The notes below the pieces were generated by a model. That model was given only the letters and a program-made list of their open reading frames with translations. It did not search any database and had not been told where the DNA came from. From contig JAQFVV010012441.1 of NCBI GenBank assembly GCA_028023455.1, positions 3,719,911 to 3,783,910 on the forward strand: a stretch of DNA of 64,000 bases, read 5' to 3'. The DNA comes from Epiperipatus broadwayi. Its lineage: Eukaryota > Onychophora > Udeonychophora > Euonychophora > Peripatidae. This document shows, piece by piece, positions 49,069-60,043 of this stretch (within the stretch, counting starts at the first letter, position 1; every line of letters starts with the position of its first letter). Position numbers and translations under genes: made by a program.

Positions 49069-49374
49069 GATTATTTATCTTTTCAACATATATGTGTTTG
49101 GGGGTATCAGTGTTATGAGATAGAGTGGTGGGTCATGTGAAAGTCTGTGCTCATATACTCTATAAATAAATTATTAAGGTGTATACATGAAAGGTGAAAT
49201 CCTTTCTCCTTAATTACTTTATGTTTTTTATTTTTTATTTTTAAAAAATTATATTTGTACTCCAGAGTCTAATTTATGTTTTTTTAACAAAATATATATA
49301 AAAACAACTACCCTCCTCACCCCCACAAAAAATAAATCAAAAATTTACTCCCAATAAAAATTAACTTTTATATT

Positions 49375-49497
49375 ACTGTTGCTACTGCTGCTACTACTAT
49401 ACTGTTGTTACTGCTACTGCTGTTTACTCCTCCTACTACTACTGCTGCTGATACTGCTACTATTGCTGCTGCTGCTACTCCTACTACTATTATTATT
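49375..49497. repeat. (CTG/CTA)n microsatellite
   Basis: Imperfect CTG, CTA, CTC and ATT triplets directly abut the start of the LINE fragment. The Leu-rich frames over it are artefacts. Confidence 0.9.
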
Positions 49498-50046
49498 GTT
49501 CGCATTTATGAAAGATGTATTTATAATATTTTTACAGATAATAAGATGTTGCCTAATTATCAACATGTTTTTTTACCTGGAAAGTCTGTTGATACTGATT
49601 TAATGGTAATATCTGAATGCTCATGCTCTCAGATGCGATTTGGTTATTTATTTTGATATGTCACAGGCATTCAATAATGTGGCACATAATCATCTTATAG
49701 ATGAACTTAGAGTGATGGGAATTAGTTGTCATTTAATTATATGGTTTATTAATTATTTGGCAAATAGATCGTGTTACATTGGTATAGATAAAATTAACTC
49801 TTTTGTTATTAAAAATAAGATTGGAGTTCAGCAGGATAGAATATTAGCACCTTCACTTTTTAATGTTTTAACTTGTGATCTGGATCAAGAGATTAAAAAA
49901 AAGTATGATACTTACCTGTGCAGATGACTGTAAATTATTTAAAAGGATTAGCACATATAACGATCATATTGACATTCAAAGAGATATTATTTATTTTAAA
50001 GAATGGTGTAAATTTAACAATATAAAAATGTATATAAGTAAAATAT
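49498..50046 (+). pseudogene. Jockey/CR1-like LINE, RT first part
   Basis: Frameshifted RT. YNIFTDNKMLPNYQHVFLPG and SVDTDLM correspond to the fingers (QxGFxxGxStxtnL). YFDMSQAFNNVAHN is the block with the first catalytic Asp. IGVQQDRILAPSLFN is the palm block (normally QG, here QD). CADDCKLF is the catalytic Y/CADD, and FKEWCKFNNIKM precedes the break. The coding sequence stops exactly at the insertion at 50,047 and resumes at 51,460. Confidence 0.8.
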
Positions 50047-51472
50047 AAATCTATTATTATATAGCACTGAAAAATTTGAAATTATTAAACCAAAAGTCAA
50101 CCTCCAATAATGCACTATTTCTTAAATATTATAAATCTCTGCAGACTTTCTGACCAGTAGGAGTTAAAAAACTTAAGTGAACCACTTAAATTTAGAGTGC
50201 ATTTGTATATATATATCAACTCTCACTAGCCATGCTTAAATCAGGTCTTGAGTCTATTGTGTGTGATGTTATAGTCAAATCTACAAATTTAGTTAACCTA
50301 TTACAGGAGAAAGACAGCATCACATTTTAAACCACCTATGATAATACTTACATGATTTATAAATGTAAATCTATTATTATATAGCACTGAAAATTTTGGA
50401 ATTATTAAAGTGGAAATCAACTTCTGATAATGTGCTATTTCTTAAATATTGTAAATGTCCATGCACTCACACACCAGTAAGAGTTTAAAAAATTTAAGTG
50501 AATCACTTAAGCTTAGAGTGCATTTGTATATACACCAACTCTCATTGACCATGCTTAAATCAGGACTTGGGTCTATTGTGTGCTGATATTATAATCAAAT
50601 ATTGAATTATACAAATTTAGTTAGCCCTATTGCAGGAGAAAGACAGTGTCTCATTTGTAACCACCTGCGATAATACTCATATGATGTATAAATGTAAATT
50701 TATTATTATATAGTACTGAAAAATCTTGAAACTATTAAAGTGGAAGTCAACCTCTGATAATGTGCTATTTCTTAAATATTATAAATTTCCATGCATTCAC
50801 CCACCAGTAAGAGTTTAAAAACTTAAATGAATCACTTAAGTTTAGAGCATCTTTGTATATACATCAAGTCTCACTGACCATGCTTAATTCTCCTGCGATT
50901 GGTTAACTAAATTACAATTCAATATTTGATTACAACATCAGGCACACAATAGACTTGATCCCTGATTTAAGCATGGTCAGTAAGAGTTGGTGTATATACA
51001 AATGTGCTCTAAACTTAAGTGATTCACTTAAGTTTTTAAAATTGTTACTGGCGGGTGAGTGCGCAGAGATTTATAATATTTAAGAAATTGCACATTATTG
51101 GAGGCTGACTTCTGCTTTAATAATTTCAAAATTTTCAGAGCTATATAATAATAGATTTACATTTATAAGTCATATCAGTATTATCGTAGATAGTTAAAAA
51201 TGAAATTCTGTCTTTCTCCTTGTGATAAGTTAACTAAATTTGTACAATTCAATAATTGATTATAACATTAGGCACACAATAGACTCAAGCCCTGATGTAA
51301 GCATGGTCAGTGAGAGGTGGTATATATATATATAAGTATCTCTAAACTTAAGTGATTCACTTAAGTTTTTTAACTCTTATTGGTGGGTGAGTGCACAAAG
51401 GTTTATAATATTTAAGAAATAGCACATTATCGGAGATTGACTTTCACTTTAATAATTTCATAAGTAAAATAT
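50034..51472. repeat. 1.4-kb insertion of tandem about 325-bp units with internal inversion, 13-bp TSD
   Basis: About 2.6 direct units (unit starts near 50,050, 50,370 and 50,700) switch near 50,890 to about 1.8 units in the opposite orientation. ATAAGTAAAATAT flanks the block at 50,034-50,046 and 51,460-51,472, and the LINE frame is continuous across the join. Every unit carries the palindrome AACTTAAGTGA/TCACTTAAGTT (for example 51,344-51,368). No coding capacity and no hammerhead core found. Confidence 0.85.
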
Positions 51473-51640
51473 GTAATTTTTATTACACCATTAAAACAGA
51501 TAGATCTGTTTATCATTATAATATTGAGGAAGGTATTGTTATATACAAAGAAGTTGTTTCTGATTTAGAAATTATTTTTTGTAATCATTTTACTTTTAAT
51601 AAACATAATAGGATATATAAGCGCTTTAAAGCCGAAGAAG
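51460..51640 (+). pseudogene. Jockey/CR1-like LINE, RT second part
   Basis: Translation resumes with SKICNFYYTIKTDRSVYHYNI and VVSDLEIIFCNHFTFNKH, the K-C.vm/t.k block and the v.DLGi.f...l.F..H block that follow the catalytic motif in Jockey/CR1 RTs. A second break follows at about 51,610. Confidence 0.75.
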
Positions 51641-51849
51641 AAGATGTTAGTAATAACAAAACCAATTAAATTAAATTAATCTAGGCCTACTACTTTCGAG
51701 GTTTTCCCTTCATATTCATGGCCAAAATAAATTATAAACCATTGCTGTAATATTACTAAATAATAATGTATGCAAATGCGTATATAAATTAATTTGTCCA
51801 TTTTCTTGAAATAGCAAAACAGGTGTTGCGTTATAAATAAAGCATATAG
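51641..51849. other. non-LINE spacer, possible small insertion
   Basis: About 200 bp without LINE coding similarity between two LINE pieces (TAGGCCTACTACTTTCGAG and following). Probably another insertion or deletion junction. No duplication identified. Confidence 0.4.
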
Positions 51850-52500
51850 ACAGATATAGTTTGAGATATGGAAAAGACATCTTCTATAAAGTATATGTTA
51901 TTATTCTGTTCTCTTCTTGTATCTTTGCTGGAATATGGTTCTTCTATATGGAATTTGGATTTGATTTATATTGAATCTAAAATTACTAAAATAGAGACAA
52001 AATTTATTAAGATAATAAAGAGGGAAAATTTAAATCTTAAAACAATACTAAATGAAAGAATACTAAATAAAGATATGGTATTTTTAAAAAAGTTGATGGA
52101 AAAATTAATGTTAATGATTGTATATCTAAAATACAATTAAGAGCGCCTTTTCATTCGATAAGGGAAATTTACACTTTTAATATTAAAAAAAGTAAAAATT
52201 CTTTTTTAAACAAATCTGTCATTAACCGACTGCAAAAGATATATAATCAAAAATTCAATATCATTGATATTTTTTGTGATTACTTTATAACTAATATTAA
52301 AAATAAATTGAATTTACTGTAGATAACATGTATTTAAATATATCTTATATTTTGATTATGATTTGTAATTTTCTATATTATTGTATATTTTTGTTAATAT
52401 ATTGTATAATGTTCTGCTTATTTATATTTAATTTATAATTATTAAAAATATATTGATATTTACTTGTGTATTTCTGTTAAAGCAAAAGTTTTGAAATGCA
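51850..52500 (+). pseudogene. Jockey/CR1-like LINE, C-terminal part and 3' end
   Basis: MLLFCSLLVSLLEYGSSIWN is the conserved Ly.slv.s.LEYgs.iW block of Jockey/CR1 proteins. ISKIQLRAPFHSIREIY and NRLQKIYNQKFN follow to a stop near 52,320. The AT-rich 3' UTR ends near GTAGTAGTAGTAAGC (52,504-52,520), a possible simple-repeat tail. Confidence 0.75.
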
Positions 52501-52565
52501 TGTAGTAGTAGTAAGCAAATAAACATCACATGATAGTATAACAATAACAACAACAATAATAATAA

Positions 52566-52773
52566 TATAATAATAAATTGTGCTTTCACACTACCAAGTA
52601 AAGCTATAACAATAAATTGATCCTTTCTTTGAAATCATGATTTCAAAGAAAGGATCATAACTGGCTATGAATATGAGAAGTACATCTTCTTGAAAGCACT
52701 TAGCCATTAAATTTAATTTTCAATTTGTTGTTATAGCTTTATGTTGGAAGTGTGAAAGCACGATTTATTATTA
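52566..52773. mobile_element. foldback element with nested 40-bp perfect palindrome
   Basis: Outer arms of about 50 bp (52,566-52,617 and 52,722-52,773, with GTGCTTTCACACT and its complement). Just inside the left arm, 52,618-52,657 is a perfect 40-bp palindrome with no spacer (half-site TGATCCTTTCTTTGAAATCA). MITE-like; no coding capacity. Confidence 0.8.
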
Positions 52774-52812
52774 TATTGGACAAACGTAAAGTATAAATAT
52801 ACAGGTTATTAC

Positions 52813-52817
<5 letters not shown>

Positions 52818-52877
<60 letters not shown>
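52818..52877. repeat. (AAT)n microsatellite
   Basis: About 20 AAT triplets directly abutting the broken RT end of the inverted L1/Tx1-like segment. Confidence 0.95.
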
Positions 52878-52880
<3 letters not shown>

Positions 52881-53556
52881 GTGATATTATTGGTTCTATG
52901 TATTGTTCAATTTTATCCTTTATGATCTTTTCCAGTATTTTTATTCCCAATGGCTCCATTGAGATTGATCAGAGATTGGCTAGTGTGGACATTGGTTCTT
53001 GTTTTTTCATAAATGGGACCATTGATATTGGATATAGTCCTTGTATATTGTATAGTTTCTGTGATAATTGATTTGCAAGTTGGCATAAATATTTATTTGT
53101 GAATTGGCTGAGATGTGACAGTACAAATTGTGGGATCCCTGGTGGCCCTGGATGACATGTGCTTGGGACTGAGTTTAAAACTATTGCGAAATCTTTTATT
53201 TCAAAAGGTGTTTCCATTTCTAGCTTGCCAAAATAATCTGCAAGTGGTTTGAAATGATTATGTTTAGTTAGCTTTTTTTTGAAGTAGTTATATATAGGGT
53301 CTAGCATATTATAACCAGCTGTCACTCTATTTTCCCATTCTAGCACCACGGGGACTTTGTATGTGCATGGATAAACTAAAGCCCAATGAATATATCCACG
53401 GGTCCATGTATGTTGTTGTGTGAGACAAATTCTTTTTTTCTTTTTTGCTAGATATTGTTTCAGTTTATCAACAGTTTGATTGTATAACTTTGTTAGCTTT
53501 ATTATATTTGCTTGGTTATTCTTGACTGGTTTTGCCTGTATTATCCTTTTATTCAT
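52878..53556 (-). pseudogene. L1/Tx1-like LINE: EN-RT linker and start of RT
   Basis: The minus strand continues the protein after the endonuclease. PGPPGIPQFVLSHLSQFT is the pGpDGip.ef block. PISMVPFMKKQEPMS and, after an in-frame stop at about 52,966, SISMEPLGIKILEKIIKDKI are RT fingers (viPK... NyRPIS...KIl.k.l). The sequence ends at IEPIIS against the (AAT)n tract, just before the position where the segment at 55.9 kb starts. A frameshift near 53,550 separates it from the endonuclease frame. Confidence 0.8.
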
Positions 53557-54409
53557 TTTCTCTGCTAATGTGATTAATTTTGAAGGGGGGTGGGGTAGAT
53601 TTTTGTGTAATGTGATTTATGTTAAATGAGAGTGTATTTATATATGCTATATATTTGGAGATAGGGTCCAGTTCAATTTGATTTATTTTGTTTAACATTA
53701 TATACATTTCTGAGAAGAGAGCCTCGGGAGTACTAATTGGAAGTAGAATTCTTATTGTTTTTTGTATGTTGTTAAAAGGATTGCGGTGTGTGTTTAAATT
53801 TAATTTCATTATTTGTGCTGCATGATCAGAAAAATTGGTGGGAGAAAGTTTTACTTCAATTGCGTGGTGTAACATGGGAGAATAAAACAGCAGATCAATT
53901 AAAGTACCGTGTCTGTTATTATAAAAAGATACCGAGTCCAGTGGGAAAAAACCTTCCCCGCTCATTAGTGGTATTGTAAGTTGGTGTAACCATTTTGTGA
54001 CAAACTTTTTATAGGTCATATTAAAATCTCCAGCAAGAATAGTGGGGTGGGGATTGGTAGCTAGAATTGAATTTATTGTCGAAATTATTCTGCTAATTAC
54101 TATTGGCCCTGGGGGTATATATACAAAAATAACATTGATTGAAAGTTGTCTATGATTGAATGTTGTTATAAGAAGATTTGCATCTATAAAAATTATTTTA
54201 AAAGTAGTGAATGGGCATTGTTGGTTGATAAAAATACCTGTGCCATTTGAAGGCATTGCTGTATCTCTGGAGCATGCGCAAAAGCCTATTTTATTCATGT
54301 GTAGCACTGGATCAAAGCGGGATCTGCTATAAATTTTTGTGAATAATTCAACCGATGACATTTTTGACTTACCGATTTCCCTTCCGGTAGACATCGACAT
54401 TTTTTGCAT
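53549..54409 (-). pseudogene. L1/Tx1-like LINE endonuclease (APE type)
   Basis: A 286-codon frame with APE motifs in order: GTGIFINQ, VIFVYIPPGP, TILAGDFNM (GDFN), DLLFYSP, and SDHAAQIM (SDH with catalytic His). The N-terminal strand holding the first catalytic acidic residues is not visible. The frame starts MSMSTGREIGKS next to a palindromic CATGACAACATTGTCATG (54,408-54,425), so the N-terminus is replaced or lost. The product would nick target DNA for LINE integration. Confidence 0.85.
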
Positions 54410-54594
54410 GACAACATTGTCATGGTAACCAAGTGACTGGCATGATTAATCCATCAGAGAGTCAATTTTTTTTTTCACCCGCGAGATTTAAAATTCGTAG
54501 AGAAGAGGTTTGGGAAAGTTTTTGATTTTTCTGTCTATTGTGATTTTGCTATCCACGGCATCACCGTTACTTTTTTGAGCTGTTAATTCGGGTA

Positions 54595-55165
54595 AAGTGT
54601 TTTATTTATTTGTTTATTTTGAATTTACAAATATTTTTTGTTAATATTTCTACAATTGAATTATGTTTTAATTTCATTTTTAATTTCTGAATTGTATCAT
54701 ACAGAAAATTATTTTTCGTAATTTATTCCGGTAAACTGTTTTTTATTTATCTGTTTATTTTAAATTTACAAAATCTTTTTGTTAATATTTCTACAATTCT
54801 CAAATTATTTTTCGTAAATTCATCGTCAATTATAAAAACTTTTTGTTAATATTTCTACAATTCTCAAATTATTTTTTGTAAATTCATCGGCAATTATAAA
54901 AATTACAGGGTGCGACGCCATTAATACCAGATTTGCATTAAATGACACCATTAATACCAGATTTGCATTAAATCACATCTTTTTAATTTAGCTGTTTATT
55001 TAAAATTTACAAAAATTTTTTGTTAATATTTCTACAATTTAATTTTTAATTCCTGAATTGTATCATACAGAAAATTATTTTTCGTAAATTCATCGGCAAT
55101 TTTTAATTTCTGAATTATATCATACAGAAAATTATTTTTCGTAAATTCATGGGCAATTATAAAAA
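54595..55165. repeat. AT-rich direct repeats, possible LINE 5' region
   Basis: The blocks TTTTTGTTAATATTTCTACAAT (partial forms, at least four copies) and AAATTATTTTTCGTAAATTCATCGG (partial forms, at least four copies) recur at irregular intervals. A 38-bp pair around ATTAATACCAGATTTGC recurs too. Position upstream of the minus-strand endonuclease suggests a tandem 5' UTR, as in other LINEs; this is inference. Confidence 0.6.
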
Positions 55166-55512
55166 TTACAGCTATGAGAGTAATACAAGGTATAGGTGTA
55201 CGCCAAGCCTAACGGCTTATCAAAAACACAAAGGGCCCCCCCTGCCAACTCCAGCGCTATGCGCTGTTTTTTATAATTGAGCATAATATAGGGTGGTTTT
55301 ATAAATTAGAATATAGTTTTTTCTAAATTATTTTGACACATGCATGTACATTTTTATATATTTTTTTTTACTATTTGCCTGACCTGCGTCAGATTTTTGC
55401 CTTTTTTTTTTTTTGTTTTTTATCACGTGACCTGCGTCACATTTTTTTTTCTTTTTTTTATGTTTAAATTTTTTTAAAATTTTTGCCATGTTTTTTTGTT
55501 TTTTACCACGTG
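55166..55512. other. structured G/C-richer stretch
   Basis: Contains the hairpins AGCC/GGCT (about 55,206-55,217) and CAGCGC TAT GCGCTG (about 55,253-55,267, followed by T6), a C7 run, and two TCACGTGA-like boxes near 55,425. A CACGTGATC box lies near 55,507. Purpose unknown; probably part of the LINE 5' region. Confidence 0.4.
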
Positions 55513-55703
55513 ATCAACCGATGACGTATTACCCTGAAGGCATATCGGTCTAATGTTGCATTTTTTAACGTGCCGTGTTCACGTGATCTGCGGACACATT
55601 TTAGCGACTAAATGTGTCTGCAGATCACTTGGAGACGTTATCTTAAAAATAGCAACTTTAGACTGATGTGGCTTCAGGGTAATACATCATCGGTTGGATT
55701 ATA
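55513..55703. repeat. inverted repeat, arms about 90 bp
   Basis: The left arm 55,513-55,604 (CAACCGATGACGTATTACCC ... GATCTGCGGACACATTT) is complementary to the right arm 55,608-55,703 (AAATGTGTCTGCAGATCAC ... GGGTAATACATCATCGGTTG). There are several mismatches and an almost absent spacer. It lies between the inverted LINE 5' part and the direct LINE 3' part. Confidence 0.85.
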
Positions 55704-55874
55704 CACAAGTACCAATAGCCCTAAAATGGATGGTTGTGTTGTCTGTATCCAATATTTAATTTGCTGCATTCTTTTGATGGAATTCAAACCTCGGACACTT
55801 ATTACACTAATATTTATCTTCATTTGAATTGTATATTTTTGTATGTAGGGGATATTATTTATATTTTTTTCTTG
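55704..55874. other. spacer before the LINE 3' segment
   Basis: Has no recognisable LINE coding content. The first 15 codons of the long frame starting at 55,829 fall here and do not look like RT. Confidence 0.4.
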
Positions 55875-57538
55875 TTAGAGTGCTGGAAAAGGGGTCATCC
55901 ACAGGGCAGGCAGCACTAATATATAAAACGCTAATCAATTCAGTTATTAAAAAGAAAAAATATGCACCAATGATAGTCCAGCTGGATTTTGAAAGTGCTT
56001 TTGACTCTGTCCCAATAGAAACACTATTGAGTCAGCTAAACAAAACACAGATATCTAAAACAATATTATATACAATAGGCAATTTACTTCTAAATAGAGA
56101 AATACACATTACACTCAATGGTAGATCCACATCATCATTCAATCCCAGCCAATCAATCCTGCAAGGTTCTCCACTAAGCACACTGCTATTTACCTTTCAT
56201 TTAAATCCACTACTAGAGCAAATAAATAAAAAAATTCAAGGAATTCAAATACCAAATACAAATACATACATTCCCTGCATAGCTTATATGGATGATGTCA
56301 CAGTGTTTCTAAACTCAAAAAAGCAAATACATATACTACAGGAAATAATAGAAGAATACACAAAAAAGTTCAAATTAAAAATTAACATCAATAAGTCAGT
56401 AGCATGGTCAATATACACAGGCAAAACAGACACACAAGTTTATCAAGGTAAGCCCAGTAATTTCCTGGGTTTTCCTTTCCACTTGGAAATGAGCCAGATG
56501 AGAAGGAATATACAAAATAAACTCAAGTTCGAAGCAGAAAGAATCATAACATCACTCTCCAGATCATATCTCTCACTCTATGCAAAAGTGTCACTATTTA
56601 ATCAACTTATAATGACCAAAATAACTTACTACCTGCCAATAATTACTTTTACAAAACAATTTACAAAGTCAATTAACTCTCTCTGTAATAAACTATTATG
56701 GAACAGAAAAATAGTAGCAATTTCTTTAAAGCAACTTAACCAACCAACAAAATGGAATGGCCTTGGAGTGCATGCTATACATACTTTCTACACACAAAAA
56801 ACAGTAAATCTACTGATTACCATATTCAGACATTTTCCAAACATAGAACCAAAAGTGGAAATCACACCAACGGACCGACCCCCACCCACGGACAATTATA
56901 TAAATACACTATTGACAAGTATTAAAAACATTAAAGATAAAATAGCACTGAAGAACCCAATTAAATATACTTATTGGCAAATTCATGATTTTCTAACTCA
57001 AAGCCAAGAAAACAACAATAGGCTAACAGTACTAGGAATAAATAATAGTCAATTACTCAAAAAGTACAAAACATGGTATTTAGAACCTAAATTATTTGAC
57101 TTCATCCTCAAATTGAATTTAAATGCACTACCTACAGCACATTTCATTCGGTTCAGAAGATTTTACCTAAATGTTGATCCAATGTGTGCTTTATGTCACC
57201 GGGAAGAAGAAACACAAGAACATTTAATATATCACTGTAAAGGCTTAGAAAAAGTCAGACAATTGATGGTGAGTAATTATAGGAAAAGGGAAACCACAAT
57301 AGAAAAAATGCTAAAAGCTTTCAATGAAAATAAAATACCTATAATACGTGCAGCAACTTTCAGTATATATGCCTTATGGTGTACCAGATGTGCTTTCACT
57401 TTAGGAAACAATCCAAGAAGACATCCTAACACATATCACAACAAACTAGAAAAACTTAAGGAAAGGGACAATCTTCTAGCACCACTGGACATTTATGCTG
57501 CCACTTGGTCTCTATTTAAAATAAAAGCAGCCTTATAA
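55875..57538 (+). CDS. L1/Tx1-like LINE: RT palm to C-terminus (copy A)
   Basis: Open for about 555 codons without a stop. It starts abruptly at LEKGSSTGQAALIYKTL (fingers). MIVQLDFESAFDSV (first Asp), LQGSPLSTLLFTFHLNPL (palm), AYMDDVTVFL (catalytic YMDD), and KININKSVAWS with NFLGFPF (thumb) follow. The C-terminal zinc-knuckle-like CALCHREEETQEHLIYHC lies near residue 470. The stop is at 57,536-57,538. The ATG at 55,829 is probably fortuitous. The protein is a fragment, because the endonuclease and first RT blocks lie inverted at 52.9-54.4 kb. All RT catalytic residues are present. Confidence 0.9.
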
Positions 57539-57958
<420 letters not shown>

Positions 57959-58756
57959 GTGTTTCAACAATAATTTTATTAAGCTTTGTTTTTAAAAATT
58001 ACATAGGTTTAATTATTACTAGAGTCACAGTGGCAATCTTTTTCTCTCTTGGATTTTAATTGTTCAATACTTAAAGTTATATCAATCATTTGTAATTTAT
58101 ATTTAAATATCAAGTTTCTAAATTATTAATATATTGGCAAAAAACATCAGTTCTATCTTCAGGTTTTCATAGCATAGTTTAATATATAAAAACTGACAAT
58201 AGTAATTGTTGTGCAGTTGTTTGTACCATTTTGAATTAGAGGCTTATTGGTAGCTTGAAAAGAGACCAAGTTGTCTGGAGGAGCAATTCTGGTATCCCTA
58301 TTCTTAAGTTGTTTAAGTTTGGTTATAAATGTTGCTGAATGTTGTCTGGTATTATTTTCTAGAATCATCGAGTACATCAAAATGCAAACAATGTAAATTA
58401 GCCTGGGTGGTGTGATAGACTTTTGATATAAGCTTGTTATTTGCCGAATTGAGGGTTTTGGTTGTATTTATGTATTTAAGATGAGATTGCAAATTTTTTT
58501 CAAGGCTTTGTATGAGTAGAAAATATGTTGCTACATTTCTTCAGCAGCATGACACACTCCACAGAATAGATCAATGTGTTTGTGCAGCTGTTGATATCTG
58601 ATAAAGTATGAAGTAGGTAAGGCATGCAGGTTAAGTCAGATTACAAAAGCAAACAAAGGCAAAACTCCCCATACAGTAGTGCCACCCTGTGCTAAACAGA
58701 GTAATCAATGGATGCCAAAGACTTGTGCATAAAATCCCTATCTAGTGCCTACTCAT

Positions 58757-58811
58757 ACAATATCCCCAGACTAGTTTCTGGCTTGTGGCCATCATCAGTG
58801 AGGAGCTTGGA
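58757..58811 (-). ncRNA. R446 type I hammerhead ribozyme, intact (unit 1)
   Basis: Minus strand: outer CCAA, loop, TCCTCA, CTGATGA (plus 58,792-58,798), stem II TGGC/GCCA with loop CACAA, GAAA (plus 58,775-58,778), stem III AC TA GT, cleavage C (plus 58,769), then TGGGGA pairing with TCCTCA. The outer stem is partly lost here (TTGT opposite CCAA). All core residues are present. Cleavage would be after GTC, the classical site. Confidence 0.88.
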
Positions 58812-59203
58812 TCTGAGAGCACTGCACCTAGATCTTAGGATCTAATGCAACCCTCCCTTTTAACTCTGCTTTACTACAAAACTATGAGAATAAAATTGAA
58901 AACATTGTTACTATCTTCAATCTAAGCTCAATAGCTTATATAGTCATATGGGTCTGAACTCAATTCAGCACCCATACATTTTGGTGTCTTTGGCTCTTAA
59001 ACAACCATAGCCACCACTATCCTATTAGGCAGGATTGGTGTTAAACCATCAAACATCACATGATCACCATCTCTATACTAGCACATAATTTGTTGTAAAC
59101 AAAGGCAAAACTTCCCATACAGTAGTGCCACCCTGTGCCAAATAGAGTAATCAATGGATGCCAGAAGGCTTGTGCATAAAATCCCTATCTAGTGCCTACC
59201 CAT

Positions 59204-59258
59204 CCAATATCCCCAGACTAGTTTCTGGCTTGTGGCCATCATCAGTGAGGAGCCTTGC
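59204..59258 (-). ncRNA. R446 type I hammerhead ribozyme, intact (unit 2)
   Basis: Minus strand: CTGATGA (plus 59,239-59,245), stem II TGGC/GCCA, GAAA (plus 59,222-59,225), stem III AC TA GT, cleavage C at plus 59,216, stem I TGGGGA/TCCTCA. The outer strand TTGG is present; its partner reads GCAA. The cut site is 447 nt from unit 1. Confidence 0.88.
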
Positions 59259-60043
59259 ATCTGAGAGCAACCCTCCAGCAGCCACCTTTTAAATCTACTT
59301 TACTACAAAACTACAACAAATTATGTGCTAGTATAGAGATGGTGATCATGTGATGTTTGATGGTTTATTACAAAAGCAAATAATTTTGGCTCAAGTGACC
59401 ATATCTGGAATTTGCATAGTATAACAAAATATGTATTTTCCAATAGACATATTTACCAACAGGATGTAGAGGCATTTAGTTGTATATACTTTGGACTGAC
59501 TTAATAAGAGATGCAAGATATCCAGATGTTTGTGGTGGCTTGTCAGTAGATGATATGGGAATTAGACATTGAAGTTTTCAGAAGAGAGTAAGATTAGAAG
59601 CAAGTAAATTAACTGTCCTTTGAATTCTGAAGGTTTCAATGCTGTGAAATCCCAATCTATTTTGAGTAGATAGTTGACTATGCTGTTTACAAGATATTAA
59701 AACTACCTTCCTTCCCCCACAGAAGCTTGTTGCAAAGGGAGAAAATGATAGATGTAAATACTTTTATAAATTTAATTATAGGTCTGCAATAATTTATCTT
59801 TATTAGAACAAATATATTGAACAATTGAGTTTTTAAATAGATGGAAAGGTATGTTTTCGATCAGGAAGTAGTAATTTTTAGAGTTGGTTTATATGTTTTG
59901 CCTTATTTTATATGTCCCCAAATAAAATGGGAAGCAAAGAAATGCAGTGGTTTTTTTTAAGGCTTTTGTATGTTATTTATTGGTATAAAGTGACCATGCA
60001 GCAGTTTTGTTAAGATTGCACTTTAGTTTCAGAATGGATTTGT

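Larger units (their letters stand above)
48345..49175. repeat. R475 cluster in alternating orientation
   Basis: Four partial units in order minus (48,345-48,470), plus (48,470-48,760), minus (48,760-48,960), plus (48,960-49,175). The junctions near 48,465 and 48,762 are palindrome centres. Each internal block carries a hammerhead. Confidence 0.85.
58640..59380 (-). mobile_element. R446 retrozyme-like insertion with 14-bp TSD and two ribozymes
   Basis: ATTACAAAAGCAAA lies at 58,640-58,653 and 59,367-59,380; the 713-bp insert is 1.6 units. AACAAAGGCAAAAC recurs 446 bp apart, and the two ribozyme cut sites are 447 nt apart. The right end (59,310-59,366) is an inverted copy of 59,041-59,096, so the insert also has a foldback end. 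No coding capacity. A retrozyme-like element mobilised by foreign RT/EN is the best reading. Confidence 0.85.

Noticed and set aside
49379-49656. Leu-rich and Thr/Ala-rich frames
   Set aside because: Translations of the CTG/CTA microsatellite running into the LINE fragment.
50047-51459. Hammerhead ribozyme in the about 325-bp units
   Set aside because: CTGATAA and CTGATTT occur, but no CTGANGA with a GAAA partner at stem II distance was found on either strand.
55829-57538. A host gene encoding a 569-aa protein
   Set aside because: RT blocks, the zinc knuckle and the 3' tail show that it is a LINE fragment; the first 15 codons are not RT and the ATG looks fortuitous.
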